Assembly (NCBI RefSeq): GCF_016406145.1
Contig: NZ_CP066306.1
Span: 3,348,001-3,412,000 of the forward strand
Origin: Pseudomonas putida
Lineage (GTDB): Bacteria; Pseudomonadota; Gammaproteobacteria; Pseudomonadales; Pseudomonadaceae
Length of the DNA: 64,000 nt
Direction of reading: 5' to 3'
Shown: piece by piece, positions 17,716 through 25,127 of the stretch
Layout of the letters: every line of letters begins with the position of its first letter
Position numbering within the stretch: position 1 is the first letter of the stretch
The notes under the pieces: generated by a model
The model's database searches: none
Told to the model about the DNA's origin: nothing
The model's input: the letters and a program-made list of their open reading frames with translations, nothing else
Program-made: the position numbers and the translations under genes

Positions 17716-17742
17716 ATTGCCGGCAACCCGGCTTCTACAGGG
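17716..17742 (+). repeat. REP-like palindrome (degenerate)
   Basis: TTGCCGGCAACCCGGC followed by TTCTACAGG resembles the GCCGGCAAGCCGGC-CCTACAGG repetitive extragenic palindromes of Pseudomonas. It lies between the divergent hemolysin-family and channel genes. Related copies occur at 50780-50874. Confidence 0.55.
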
Positions 17743-17750
17743 CCCGCGCA

Positions 17751-17764
17751 GTGATCTTTATCAA
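17751..17764 (+). promoter_or_regulatory. FNR/ANR-like box before the channel gene
   Basis: GTGAT-CTTT-ATCAA matches the FNR/ANR consensus TTGAT-N4-ATCAA at 9 of 10 positions. Its centre is about 90 bp before the ATG at 17847. With a class II activator position (-41.5), transcription would start near 17799. Confidence 0.65.
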
Positions 17765-17846
17765 TCATCAACTGATGTTCAGGTGTAAAACCGACACGAT
17801 GGCCATTACCGGCCAAACTTCTGTCAGGGCCACAGGGGAGCCGTAG

Positions 17847-18272
17847 ATGCTTACCGTCACGCTGATCAACGCGCTGGTCGTGGTGCTGGTGGTGGTGATT
17901 CATTACGAATGCCTGCTGCGCCTGAACGACTGGCTACCGCGGCTCAAACTCTGGAGCCGGTTTCGCATCGTCATAGGTGTGCTCGGCGCGCTGGTGGCCC
18001 ACGCCCTGGAAGTCTGGTGCTTTGCCCTGGTCTATTATCTGATGGCCAGTGCCGAAGGCTGGGGCACCCTGAGCGGCAACTTCGACGGCACGTTCATGGA
18101 CTGCGTGTACTTCTCATTCACCACCTATACCACCATCGGTTTCGGCGATATTTCGCCCAGCGGCGACCTCAAATACCTCACAGGCCTGCAGGCGCTGACG
18201 GGCCTGGTGATGATCACCTGGACGGCCTCCTTTCTGTTTCTGGAAATGCAGAAGTACTGGAAGGCCAAGTAG
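17847..18272 (+). CDS. Small potassium-channel-like membrane protein (Ion_trans_2)
   Basis: This 141-aa protein has three hydrophobic helices (residues about 4-20, 42-64 and 115-132) and a pore loop with the selectivity-filter sequence TTIGFGD preceded by YFSFTTYT. That is the K+-channel signature (TxGFGD instead of TxGYGD). It should conduct K+ or other monovalent cations across the inner membrane. No cytoplasmic regulatory domain is present. An FNR/ANR-like box stands 83 bp upstream of the start, and the gene opens a cluster of oxygen- and stress-related genes. Confidence 0.8.
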   Translation: MLTVTLINALVVVLVVVIHYECLLRLNDWLPRLKLWSRFRIVIGVLGALVAHALEVWCFALVYYLMASAEGWGTLSGNFDGTFMDCVYFSFTTYTTIGFGDISPSGDLKYLTGLQALTGLVMITWTASFLFLEMQKYWKAK

Positions 18273-18299
18273 CAAGGCGCGGGCCTAAAGGCGCGGCAA

Positions 18300-18313
18300 T
18301 TGACAACTATCAA
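18300..18313 (+). promoter_or_regulatory. FNR/ANR-like box before the first GNAT gene
   Basis: TTGAC-AACT-ATCAA matches TTGAT-N4-ATCAA at 9 of 10 positions. Its centre is 74 bp before the ATG at 18381, leaving a 5' leader of about 33 nt if activation is class II. Confidence 0.65.
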
Positions 18314-18380
18314 GCGCGCAGAAGGCGATGCGCTGAAACTGAACCTCCTTTGTACACCCCTGAATGTAAGGAGGCTTGCC

Positions 18381-18950
18381 ATGGCACCCGCCGAAACACC
18401 CCGCCCCCACGCCGCAGCGGCATTTCCTGCCACGACCGGCGAACACTGGATCGAAGCACTCGACAATGGCACACATGTGCTGATCAGGCCCTTGCAGCCC
18501 AAGGACCGTCAGCGCGAGAAGAACTTCATCGAACGGCTGTCCCCTCAATCGCGCCACTTCCGTTTTCTGTCACAGCTCAAGGAGCCTGGCGAAGCCATGC
18601 TGGATCAACTGATGGTGGTTGATCAGGACCAGCACATGGCCTATGTGGCCCTCGCACATGTCGACGGTGAACTGCAGGAAGTCGGTATCTCCCGCTACGC
18701 CACCGGTGCGGATAACCAGGAATGCGAATGCGCCGTCACCGTGCTCGATAGCTGGCAGCGTCACGGCCTGGGCACATTGCTGCTCCGGCACCTGATCGAC
18801 CACGCACGCGCCAAGGGCCTGCGACAGATGTATTCCATCGACGCTGCAGCCAATGTGGCAATGCGCGATCTGGCTCAGGCGGCAGGGTTTACCACTGCCA
18901 GAGACCCGGATGACCCAAGCCAGCTGATTCACCGGCTTTCGCTGGCCTGA
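18381..18950 (+). CDS. GNAT-family acetyltransferase
   Basis: This 189-aa protein has a GNAT fold with the acetyl-CoA-binding motif A around WQRHGLGTLLLRHLI (Q/RxxGxG/A type) and a strand CECAVTVLD. The N-terminal segment EHWIEALDNGTHVLIRPL is nearly shared with the second GNAT gene at 22080, so the two are paralogues. The family includes small Pseudomonas GNATs placed beside universal stress proteins; the substrate is unknown (a protein lysine is possible). The ATG at 18381 follows a strong AAGGAGG (18369-18375). The 3' end overlaps the convergent membrane-protein gene by 22 bases. Confidence 0.82.
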   Translation: MAPAETPRPHAAAAFPATTGEHWIEALDNGTHVLIRPLQPKDRQREKNFIERLSPQSRHFRFLSQLKEPGEAMLDQLMVVDQDQHMAYVALAHVDGELQEVGISRYATGADNQECECAVTVLDSWQRHGLGTLLLRHLIDHARAKGLRQMYSIDAAANVAMRDLAQAAGFTTARDPDDPSQLIHRLSLA

Positions 18951-19591
18951 GGCGGTGCCCCGGCGGTAGCCTCCGGCAGCAGGTCCAGTTGCTCCAGGCA
19001 CCGCCGCTCATCGGCCTCGGTAACCCCCTTGAAGGCACTGACTTCAAGCAACGGCGTATTGAACAGCGCCAGGCGGATGACGCCATTGCGTTCCAGAAAC
19101 GTTTGCGCCAGGCACTGGCAGACCGGTTGGGCGACCAACGCGGCGAGCGCCTGGTCCTCTGGTAGATCAACCTGGGCCTGCAGGTTGGTCTCGCATCCGC
19201 TGACGATGCCTTGTACGGAGCGGCTGGCGAGTATCAGTGAGCCTAAGCCCAACACGGCCAGCAGTAGCAGCATGCCCAGCAAAATGTTCGACTCTCTGGC
19301 TACGTCCCGGACAATGGCGAGCCTCGCCTGCCAACCTCTCCCCTGCCCGGAAAAAATGGTCTTGCCCACCGCACCCTTGAAACTGCGGTGCACGGCCAAC
19401 CCGACCGCCGCACTCAGCGCCAGCAGCGCCAGCACAATGGCCGGGGCACGCATGGGCAGTTGCCAGGCCGGGCCCAACACCTGATAGATCGAGGCGGCAA
19501 CCACCAGTGTGGCGATGGCCGCGATCCATCCAAGGCTGCCCTTGGGTCGTTTTGCCCAGGCGCTGAGCTTCGCCCTTGTTTGCATATTCAT
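18929..19591 (-). CDS. Inner-membrane protein of unknown function
   Basis: This 220-aa protein has three clear hydrophobic helices (GWIAAIATLVVAASIYQVL, PAIVLALLALSAAVGLAV, NILLGMLLLLAVLGLGSLIL) and a C-terminal domain of about 100 residues. That domain has three cysteines (VSGCETN, QPVCQCLAQ) and is probably periplasmic. No family is recognised. The start at 19591 has TGGAGG six bases upstream. It follows the metallo-hydrolase gene by 19 bases and is likely the third gene of the Usp-hydrolase-membrane protein operon. Confidence 0.65.
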   Translation of the reverse strand: MNMQTRAKLSAWAKRPKGSLGWIAAIATLVVAASIYQVLGPAWQLPMRAPAIVLALLALSAAVGLAVHRSFKGAVGKTIFSGQGRGWQARLAIVRDVARESNILLGMLLLLAVLGLGSLILASRSVQGIVSGCETNLQAQVDLPEDQALAALVAQPVCQCLAQTFLERNGVIRLALFNTPLLEVSAFKGVTEADERRCLEQLDLLPEATAGAPPQASESR

Positions 19592-19610
19592 GCAAGCCTC
19601 CAGCGCCGTG

Positions 19611-20978
19611 TCAGCGCACAGGGTCTATGGCAACCGTTTCCAGGTACTCGGGCACGCACACCTGCCAGCCGAGCTCAAGGCTTATACGTCGACGCAAGGT
19701 GTCCGCAGCATGCGGTTCGCCATGAATGACGTAGGTTTGGCGCGGCGGCCGGGTGAACCCGCGCAACCATTCCATGATTTCGTCCGCATCGGCATGCGCC
19801 GACAGGTTGTCCATGGCAAAGACTTGCGCCCGAATCGGCACGTCTTCGCCATGCAGGCGCACGCTGCGCGCACCGGCAATGATATCGGCGCCCCGGGTAC
19901 CGCCTGCCTGAAAGCCGGAGAACAGAATGCTGTTGTGCGCATTGGGCGCCAGCGCCTTGAGGTGGTGCAACACCCGCCCACCCGTGGCCATGCCGCTGGC
20001 GGCAATGATCACCGCAGGTTCGCGCAGTTGATCCAGGTGCCTGGATTCATCGAGCGTGCGGATGATTTGCGTGCCTTTGCACATCTGGGCACACTCCAGC
20101 GCCGTGAGGCGATGCTCGCTCCTGAACTGCTGGTACAGGGTCGTGGCATCGGTTGCCATGGGGCTGTTGAGATACACCGGGATGTCCGGTATCAGCCCGT
20201 CGCGTTTGAGCATGTACAGGTAATACATCAGCAATTGCGCTCGGCCGACCGCGAACGACGGCACCAGGGTGATGCCATGGCGCAGCAGGGTCTGGTTGAT
20301 CACATCAGCCAGGTAACGCTCCGGGGGCTGTGCAGGGTGCGAACGGTCACCATAGGTCGACTCCACCAGCAGCACATCGGCTGCACCGATCAGTTCGGGC
20401 GCACGCATCACGGGATCATTTGGCCGGCCCAGGTCGCCCGAGAAAACCACTGTCTGGCCGTCCAACGTCAGTTGCACGGTCGCCGCGCCCAGAATGTGCC
20501 CGGCCGTGCGCAGCAACAGTTCGACACCGGGCGCGATCCGGGTGCGATGGTGCAATGCGACGGGCCTGAACAGCTGCAGTGCGCGTTTGGCATCCTGCTC
20601 GGTGTACAAGGGGCGGGCCGGCGAATGTTTTGAATAGCCATGGCGATTGGCATGTTCGGCCTGCTCTTCCTGCAATCGGGCGCTGTCGAGCAACAGGATT
20701 TCAGCCAGGGCACAGGTTGCCGGGGTGGCATACACAGGCCCGCTGAAGCCCTCGCGCACCAACACCGGCAGGTAACCGCTGTGGTCCAGATGGGCATGCG
20801 TGAGCACCACCGCGTCGACCGTACGCAGTGCCGTCGGCAGTGGCTCCCAGTTGCGCAAGCGCAGTTGCTTGTAGCCTTGGAAAAGCCCGCAGTCGATCAG
20901 CACCCGTGTCGAGTCATGCGTCAGCAAGAACTTGCTGCCGGTCACCGTACCCGTCCCGCCGAAAAAGGTCAGTTGCAT
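19611..20978 (-). CDS. Beta-CASP metallo-beta-lactamase-fold hydrolase (RNA-processing type)
   Basis: This 455-aa protein has an N-terminal metallo-beta-lactamase fold with the zinc motif THAHLDHSG. It also has the beta-CASP insert and the RMMBL region (IIAASGMATGGRVLHHL, SAHADADEI, VIHGEPHA). The closest families are bacterial relatives of the eukaryotic CPSF73/Ysh1 nucleases, predicted RNA endo- or exonucleases. The ATG at 20978 overlaps the upstream universal stress gene by 10 bases. Bacterial homologues are often located with stress proteins; a role in RNA turnover during oxygen limitation is inferred from the upstream FNR-like box. Confidence 0.85.
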   Translation of the reverse strand: MQLTFFGGTGTVTGSKFLLTHDSTRVLIDCGLFQGYKQLRLRNWEPLPTALRTVDAVVLTHAHLDHSGYLPVLVREGFSGPVYATPATCALAEILLLDSARLQEEQAEHANRHGYSKHSPARPLYTEQDAKRALQLFRPVALHHRTRIAPGVELLLRTAGHILGAATVQLTLDGQTVVFSGDLGRPNDPVMRAPELIGAADVLLVESTYGDRSHPAQPPERYLADVINQTLLRHGITLVPSFAVGRAQLLMYYLYMLKRDGLIPDIPVYLNSPMATDATTLYQQFRSEHRLTALECAQMCKGTQIIRTLDESRHLDQLREPAVIIAASGMATGGRVLHHLKALAPNAHNSILFSGFQAGGTRGADIIAGARSVRLHGEDVPIRAQVFAMDNLSAHADADEIMEWLRGFTRPPRQTYVIHGEPHAADTLRRRISLELGWQVCVPEYLETVAIDPVR

Positions 20979-21895
20979 GGCGTCGGCTCCCAGGTGTCGA
21001 TCACACAGGGGTGAACGGCCAGCACGCTGCACGGTGGATCGCTGACAATACGTTCGGTGGTATCACCCAGCAGCTTGCTCAAACCCCTGGGCTGCACCAC
21101 TCCCATGACCACCACGTCGATATCCAGGGCCGCCACCTGGTCCCGAATCACCTGCACCGCCCCGCCTTCCATGAAATGCCGGCAATCGAGGGGCACACCT
21201 TCGGCATCGGCCAATGCATCGAAGGACACCTGCAAGGCATCTCGCATCTCCTCGACCCAGGTCTGCGCAACCAGCATGTCGGGGGCGAACACACCCGCCA
21301 GGTCATAGGCCGAGAGCAGGTGCAACTGCGCATCGCATTGCAGCGCCAGGGCATCGGCTGACCGGATGAGGGCGCGGTTGAATAGCATCTGGGCATCGGG
21401 CTCATCGCGCAAGGCGGTGTCCACAGCTACCAGTATGCGTTTTGGCAATGACGCGGCCGTCCGGGGCACGAAATGCATCAAGCCTTGGCACGCTCGCATC
21501 AGCGCACAGTCCAGCGGCGTGCCGAAAAACCGGGCCAGAGCCGGTGTCGTTTCGGAATCCTTGATGACCATATCGGGCTTGAGCTCGCGGATGTAATCGG
21601 CGGCCTGGTCGCGCAGGTCTTCTGCCTTGACGGTATCGAGCGTCAGATCGGCGTTACTGGCCCGGTGACGTTCGACCAGTTCCTCAAGCTGCTTGCGATA
21701 GAGCCCGTATTGGCGCTGCATCTCGGCTTCGTTCAGCCGTTCCTGGCGTAACGAATGCGCCTCGTATGGCTCGAACAGCCCAACGACATGCACCGCTGCG
21801 CCGCTGACATGCGCCAGGGCAAGCGCCCGGCGCAAAGCCGCCGAGTGCGGGTCGATGTCGGTAAGCAGCACCAGCAGTTGTCGATACTGACCCAT
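20969..21895 (-). CDS. Tandem universal stress protein (UspE-like)
   Basis: This 308-aa protein has two UspA domains (about residues 1-145 and 150-305). The second contains DIDVVVMGVVQPRGLSKLLG followed by DTTERIV, resembling the G-2x-G-9x-G nucleotide-binding loop of UspE. It is cytoplasmic. The family aids survival under starvation or low oxygen. The ATG at 21895 is chosen because MGQYRQLLVLLTDID begins the first Usp strand. It starts the operon that continues with the beta-CASP hydrolase and a membrane protein, and an FNR-like box lies 69-82 bp upstream. Confidence 0.85.
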   Translation of the reverse strand: MGQYRQLLVLLTDIDPHSAALRRALALAHVSGAAVHVVGLFEPYEAHSLRQERLNEAEMQRQYGLYRKQLEELVERHRASNADLTLDTVKAEDLRDQAADYIRELKPDMVIKDSETTPALARFFGTPLDCALMRACQGLMHFVPRTAASLPKRILVAVDTALRDEPDAQMLFNRALIRSADALALQCDAQLHLLSAYDLAGVFAPDMLVAQTWVEEMRDALQVSFDALADAEGVPLDCRHFMEGGAVQVIRDQVAALDIDVVVMGVVQPRGLSKLLGDTTERIVSDPPCSVLAVHPCVIDTWEPTPCN

Positions 21896-21963
21896 GGGAA
21901 ACCTCCGGCCGCACGCGGCGATGGCAAGTAGCATCGATCTTCGAGCCCCCTGCCGTTGCGCGT

Positions 21964-21977
21964 TTGATGCAGATCAG
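21964..21977 (-). promoter_or_regulatory. FNR/ANR-like box (operator of the Usp/beta-CASP operon)
   Basis: TTGAT-GCAG-ATCAG matches the consensus at 9 of 10 positions. It lies in the divergent intergenic region; its centre is about 75 bp from the Usp start codon at 21895, consistent with a class II site and a leader of about 34 nt. Confidence 0.65.
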
Positions 21978-22000
21978 AAAGTCACCACTGGCGCACCGAC

Positions 22001-22014
22001 TTGATCAAAGTCAG
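22001..22014 (+). promoter_or_regulatory. FNR/ANR-like box before the second GNAT gene (weaker)
   Basis: TTGAT-CAAA-GTCAG matches 8 of 10 consensus positions. Its centre is 72 bp before the ATG at 22080, the same spacing as the other boxes. It may serve the plus-strand gene while 21964-21977 serves the minus-strand operon. Confidence 0.5.
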
Positions 22015-22079
22015 AACCAGAACGCCGTCTCACGGTACAACCAGTAAAGCCCACGTTGATCAAGCCCTCTGGAGGCCCT

Positions 22080-22628
22080 ATGAACAAGCAGTTGCTAGAA
22101 CCCGAAGACACCAGCGAGCACTGGGTAGACACCCTTGCCGACGGCACAGCCGTGCTGATTCGCCCGCTGCGCGATGATGATCACGAACGCGACAGTCGCT
22201 TTGTGAGTACGATCAGCCATGAGGCCCGGCGCTTTCGTTTTCTCGCCGGACTCAGCGGTGGCTTGCCCGCCCTGGACGCGCAGTCGATGCCGGTCGACGG
22301 TCACCAGCGCATGGCCTACGTAGCGCTGGCCCATGACAATGGCCAGCTGCATCAGCTTGGTGTAAGCCGCTATGCCGCAATCCTGGGTAGCCACAATTGC
22401 GAATGTGCCGTCGCTGTCGGCGAGCAATGGCAGCGCAAGGGGCTGGGCAAGCTGTTGCTGCAGCACCTGATCGAAGCGGCACGGCGCAACGGTTACCAGT
22501 GCATGGTGTCCAGGGACCTCTCGAACAACTACGCCATGCACCGGCTGACCAAGGCGCTGGGCTTCACCTCGCGCTACCTGGGCGGCGATGTCAGCGAAAT
22601 CCTCCATGAGCTTGATCTGCGCGCCTGA
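22080..22628 (+). CDS. GNAT-family acetyltransferase (paralogue of the one at 18381)
   Basis: This 182-aa GNAT protein has motif A WQRKGLGKLLLQHLI and the strand NCECAVAVGEQ. Its N-terminal EHWVDTLADGTAVLIRPL aligns with EHWIEALDNGTHVLIRPL of the neighbouring paralogue. HEARRFRFLAGLS likewise matches PQSRHFRFLSQLK, and ALAHDNGQLHQLGVSRYA matches ALAHVDGELQEVGISRYA. The acyl acceptor is unknown. The start has GGAGG four bases upstream. A strong terminator hairpin follows directly after the stop. Confidence 0.82.
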   Translation: MNKQLLEPEDTSEHWVDTLADGTAVLIRPLRDDDHERDSRFVSTISHEARRFRFLAGLSGGLPALDAQSMPVDGHQRMAYVALAHDNGQLHQLGVSRYAAILGSHNCECAVAVGEQWQRKGLGKLLLQHLIEAARRNGYQCMVSRDLSNNYAMHRLTKALGFTSRYLGGDVSEILHELDLRA

Positions 22629-22631
22629 AAC

Positions 22632-22652
22632 AAGGCCCTTGCGGGCCTTTCA
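22632..22652. terminator. Bidirectional intrinsic terminator
   Basis: AAGGCCC (22632-22638) and GGGCCTT (22643-22649) form a perfect 7-bp stem with a TTGC loop, followed by T residues. It lies between the convergent GNAT gene (stop 22628) and universal stress gene (stop 22656) and can serve both. Confidence 0.8.
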
Positions 22653-22655
22653 CTT

Positions 22656-23582
22656 CTAACCTTGCGAATGCTCGGGTGATAACACCAGCACACTGGTGCT
22701 GAGCCGATGCAGGATCCGCTCAGCCGTACTGCCGATGAACCAGCCGATGCCGTGATGGTGGTAGCTCCCCATCACCAGCACATCGATGTCGTTGTTGTCC
22801 ATGAACAGCGCCAGCACCTTGGTCGGGTCCCCCACCCGCATGTGCCGGTGCTCGAAGGGAATGCCGTTGCGTTCGGCCAGTTCCTGGAAGGCATCGGCCT
22901 GAGCCTCATGAAGTGTCCGTGACAGGTTCGAATCGAACAGGAACGAATGTTCCCGGCTGCCTTCGGCGTCCAGGTACATCGAGCCCATATCGTAGGCATA
23001 CAGCAGTTCGATCTGGGCGTTGCATTGCAACGCCAGCTTGAGCGCTTCGCTGATGATATGGTCGTTGAAGCCTTCGAACTGATCCTCCGGGCGTGAAAGG
23101 TCAACCGCTGCAAGTATGCGGCGCGGCAGGGCATTGCTGGCGTTGTGTACCAGGTGCAGCGGAATCCGGGTGTCACGCAGCAACTGCACGTCGAGCGAGG
23201 TGAACATGGCTCGCATCCACCACGGCTCATGCTCGAGCCCCTTGATCAGCATGGCGAACGGCTGCTCACGCAGATGCACCTGGATCTCGTCCAGCGGGTG
23301 CTGTACCCACAACACCTCGGTGGTCACCGTCACGCCATTGCGGCGCATCGACAATGCCTGGGTTTCCAGCCATTCACGGTGTTGCTGCACATAACCCTCG
23401 CGCATGACCGCCAAGGCCTGGTCGTTGACCAGGCCGGCAGTGGCCAGGCCCTCAAGGTAGTCAAAGGCGACGATGTGCAGTGGCATGCCCTTGGCTTTGG
23501 CCAGCGCCGCTGCACGGTCATAGACCGGTGTGCGGCGCATCAGGGGCGATGCAATGAGAAGAAGTCTTTGCGGGCTGGTCAT
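22656..23582 (-). CDS. Tandem universal stress protein
   Basis: This 308-aa protein has two UspA domains. The C-terminal domain has the complete ATP-binding-type loop VLVMGSYHHHGIGWFIGSTAERIL (G-2x/3x-G-9x-GS). The start MTSPQRLLLIASPLM begins the first strand of the fold. It is a paralogue of the Usp at 20969 and shares its architecture. A perfect FNR/ANR box is located 60-73 bp upstream of the start, so strong induction at low oxygen is expected. It is divergent from the alcohol dehydrogenase gene. Confidence 0.85.
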   Translation of the reverse strand: MTSPQRLLLIASPLMRRTPVYDRAAALAKAKGMPLHIVAFDYLEGLATAGLVNDQALAVMREGYVQQHREWLETQALSMRRNGVTVTTEVLWVQHPLDEIQVHLREQPFAMLIKGLEHEPWWMRAMFTSLDVQLLRDTRIPLHLVHNASNALPRRILAAVDLSRPEDQFEGFNDHIISEALKLALQCNAQIELLYAYDMGSMYLDAEGSREHSFLFDSNLSRTLHEAQADAFQELAERNGIPFEHRHMRVGDPTKVLALFMDNNDIDVLVMGSYHHHGIGWFIGSTAERILHRLSTSVLVLSPEHSQG

Positions 23583-23641
23583 GGCACACCTCTGCGGGCT
23601 CGATGAGTACCTCGATGATCTGCCAGCGGCGCCTGTGCGGT

Positions 23642-23655
23642 TTGATGTTTATCAA
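23642..23655 (-). promoter_or_regulatory. Perfect FNR/ANR box before the second universal stress gene
   Basis: TTGAT-GTTT-ATCAA matches the FNR/ANR consensus at all 10 specified positions. Its centre is 66 bp from the start codon at 23582, which would leave a leader of about 25 nt in a class II arrangement. Confidence 0.85.
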
Positions 23656-23700
23656 AAGTCAGGGGGCACCGACCAACGGCTGCCGCCGCTCGACGCAAAA

Positions 23701-23714
23701 TTGACGCGGATCAA
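23701..23714 (+). promoter_or_regulatory. FNR/ANR-like box before the alcohol dehydrogenase gene
   Basis: TTGAC-GCGG-ATCAA matches 9 of 10 consensus positions. Its centre is 75 bp before the ATG at 23783. A possible -10 element TGTAGT at 23741-23746 lies at the right distance for a class II promoter. Confidence 0.7.
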
Positions 23715-23782
23715 GACTTACACGCTTTTTAGGCGCACGCTGTAGTTGCCAACCAAAATCAGCGATGCCCCGGAGGCATGTC

Positions 23783-24856
23783 ATGGCACTCATGAAAGCG
23801 GCCATTTTCGTCGAAAAGAACCGCATCGTGCTGGAAGACAAGCCCATCCCTGAAATCGGCCCGCTAGATGCGCTGATACGCATCACCACCACGACGATCT
23901 GTGGCACCGATGTGCATATCCTGCGTGGCGAGTATCCAGTGGCCAAGGGGCTGACCGTCGGCCATGAGCCTGTGGGGGTCATCGAGAAACTGGGTTCAGA
24001 GGTTCGCGGCTTCCACGAAGGGCAGCGCGTCATCGCGGGCGCCATCACCCCAAGCGGCCACAGCAATGCCTGCCTGTGTGGCTGTGGCGCCCAGGACGGC
24101 GCCGGTACAGCGCATGGCTTCAAGGCCATCGGTGGCTGGAAGTTCGGCAATGTCATCGACGGTTGCCAAGCTGAATACGTGCGGGTGCCGGACGCGATGG
24201 CCAACTTATCCCCCATTCCCGACAGCCTCAGCGACGAACATGTGCTGATGTGCCCCGATATCATGTCCACCGGTTTTTCCGGTGCAGAACGCGGGGGCGT
24301 GACAATCGGCGATGCCGTCGCCGTGTTTGCCCTGGGCCCAATCGGCCTGTGCGCGGTCGCCGGCGCCAAAATGCTTGGCGCCACCACCATCATCGGCGTG
24401 GACACCGTGGCGGCGCGCATCAGCGTGGCACGCGAAATGGGCGCTTCACACGTGGTCGACTTCAAGCAAGGCAACGTGGTGGCGCAAATCATGGCGCTGA
24501 CCGATGGCCGCGGCGTAGATGTGGCCATCGAAGCGCTGGGCACCCAGACCACCTTTGAATGGGCACTGCGGGTGCTGCGCCCCGCCGGCACATTGTCCAG
24601 CCTGGGCGTGTACAGCGCCGACCTGCGCATCCCCGTGGATGCATTCGCTGCCGGCCTTGGCGATTACCGCATCGTGAGCACCCTGTGCCCTGGCGGCAAA
24701 GAGCGGATGCGCCGTTTGATGGCGGTGGTCGCCAGTGGCCGCGTAGACGTTTCCCCCTTGGTCACCCACCGTTTCCGGCTCGATGATATCGAAGCTGCCT
24801 ACGAATTGTTCGCCAACCAGCGCGACGGCGTAATGAAGGTGGCGATCACGCCCTGA
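23783..24856 (+). CDS. Zinc-dependent alcohol dehydrogenase (secondary-alcohol dehydrogenase type)
   Basis: This 357-aa medium-chain dehydrogenase has catalytic zinc ligands Cys (TTICGTDVH), His/Glu (VGHEPVG) and Asp (MCPDIMSTG). That is the Cys-His-Glu-Asp set of the Thermoanaerobacter/Clostridium secondary-alcohol dehydrogenases. The Rossmann motif is ALGPIGLCAV, and the Asp in IIGVDTVAARI favours NAD over NADP. It could reoxidise NADH by reducing a ketone or aldehyde, fitting oxygen limitation. The ATG at 23783 is chosen from GGAGG six bases upstream; it starts MALMKAAIF. An FNR/ANR-like box lies 69-82 bp upstream. Confidence 0.85.
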   Translation: MALMKAAIFVEKNRIVLEDKPIPEIGPLDALIRITTTTICGTDVHILRGEYPVAKGLTVGHEPVGVIEKLGSEVRGFHEGQRVIAGAITPSGHSNACLCGCGAQDGAGTAHGFKAIGGWKFGNVIDGCQAEYVRVPDAMANLSPIPDSLSDEHVLMCPDIMSTGFSGAERGGVTIGDAVAVFALGPIGLCAVAGAKMLGATTIIGVDTVAARISVAREMGASHVVDFKQGNVVAQIMALTDGRGVDVAIEALGTQTTFEWALRVLRPAGTLSSLGVYSADLRIPVDAFAAGLGDYRIVSTLCPGGKERMRRLMAVVASGRVDVSPLVTHRFRLDDIEAAYELFANQRDGVMKVAITP

Positions 24857-24891
24857 ACCTCGCCACGCCGTCGGCAAGGACGCCATTGCCC

Positions 24892-24903
24892 CCTATCGAT
24901 AGG
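24892..24903. repeat. 12-bp perfect palindrome CCTATCGATAGG
   Basis: A perfect palindrome in the 81-bp gap between the dehydrogenase and the small gene at 24938. It could be a regulator site; no matching regulator is known to me. Confidence 0.35.
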
Positions 24904-24937
24904 CAGTCCCTTGCTCATGCATGCACTGGAGGTTCCG

Positions 24938-25126
24938 ATGAACGTCTACGTCGAGAAAAGCGCCAACGACAATCGCTGGTGGGTTCACATGGACGAGTGG
25001 CGGGTAAGTTTCAGAACACCCACAGAAGCCGAACAGTTCGTGGGCGTGCTGACCGCCCGCCTCAACGCCCCTCATTCACTGAACAAGATCGCCAGCGTCG
25101 CTCTCAGACCTGCGAAGGAGGCATGA
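24938..25126 (+). CDS. Small protein of unknown function
   Basis: This 62-aa protein (starting MNVYVEKSANDNRWWVHMDE) has no signal peptide or membrane segment. The ATG at 24938 has TGGAGG seven bases upstream. The stop is one base before the start of the FNR-type regulator gene, so the two genes are almost certainly co-transcribed and translationally coupled. No family is recognised; its conservation with the regulator could be tested. Confidence 0.6.
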   Translation: MNVYVEKSANDNRWWVHMDEWRVSFRTPTEAEQFVGVLTARLNAPHSLNKIASVALRPAKEA

Positions 25127-25127
25127 A

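Noticed and set aside
22055..22064. TTGATCAA sequence just before the second GNAT gene
   Set aside because: It lacks the 4-base spacer of an FNR/ANR site and overlaps the expected ribosome-binding region.
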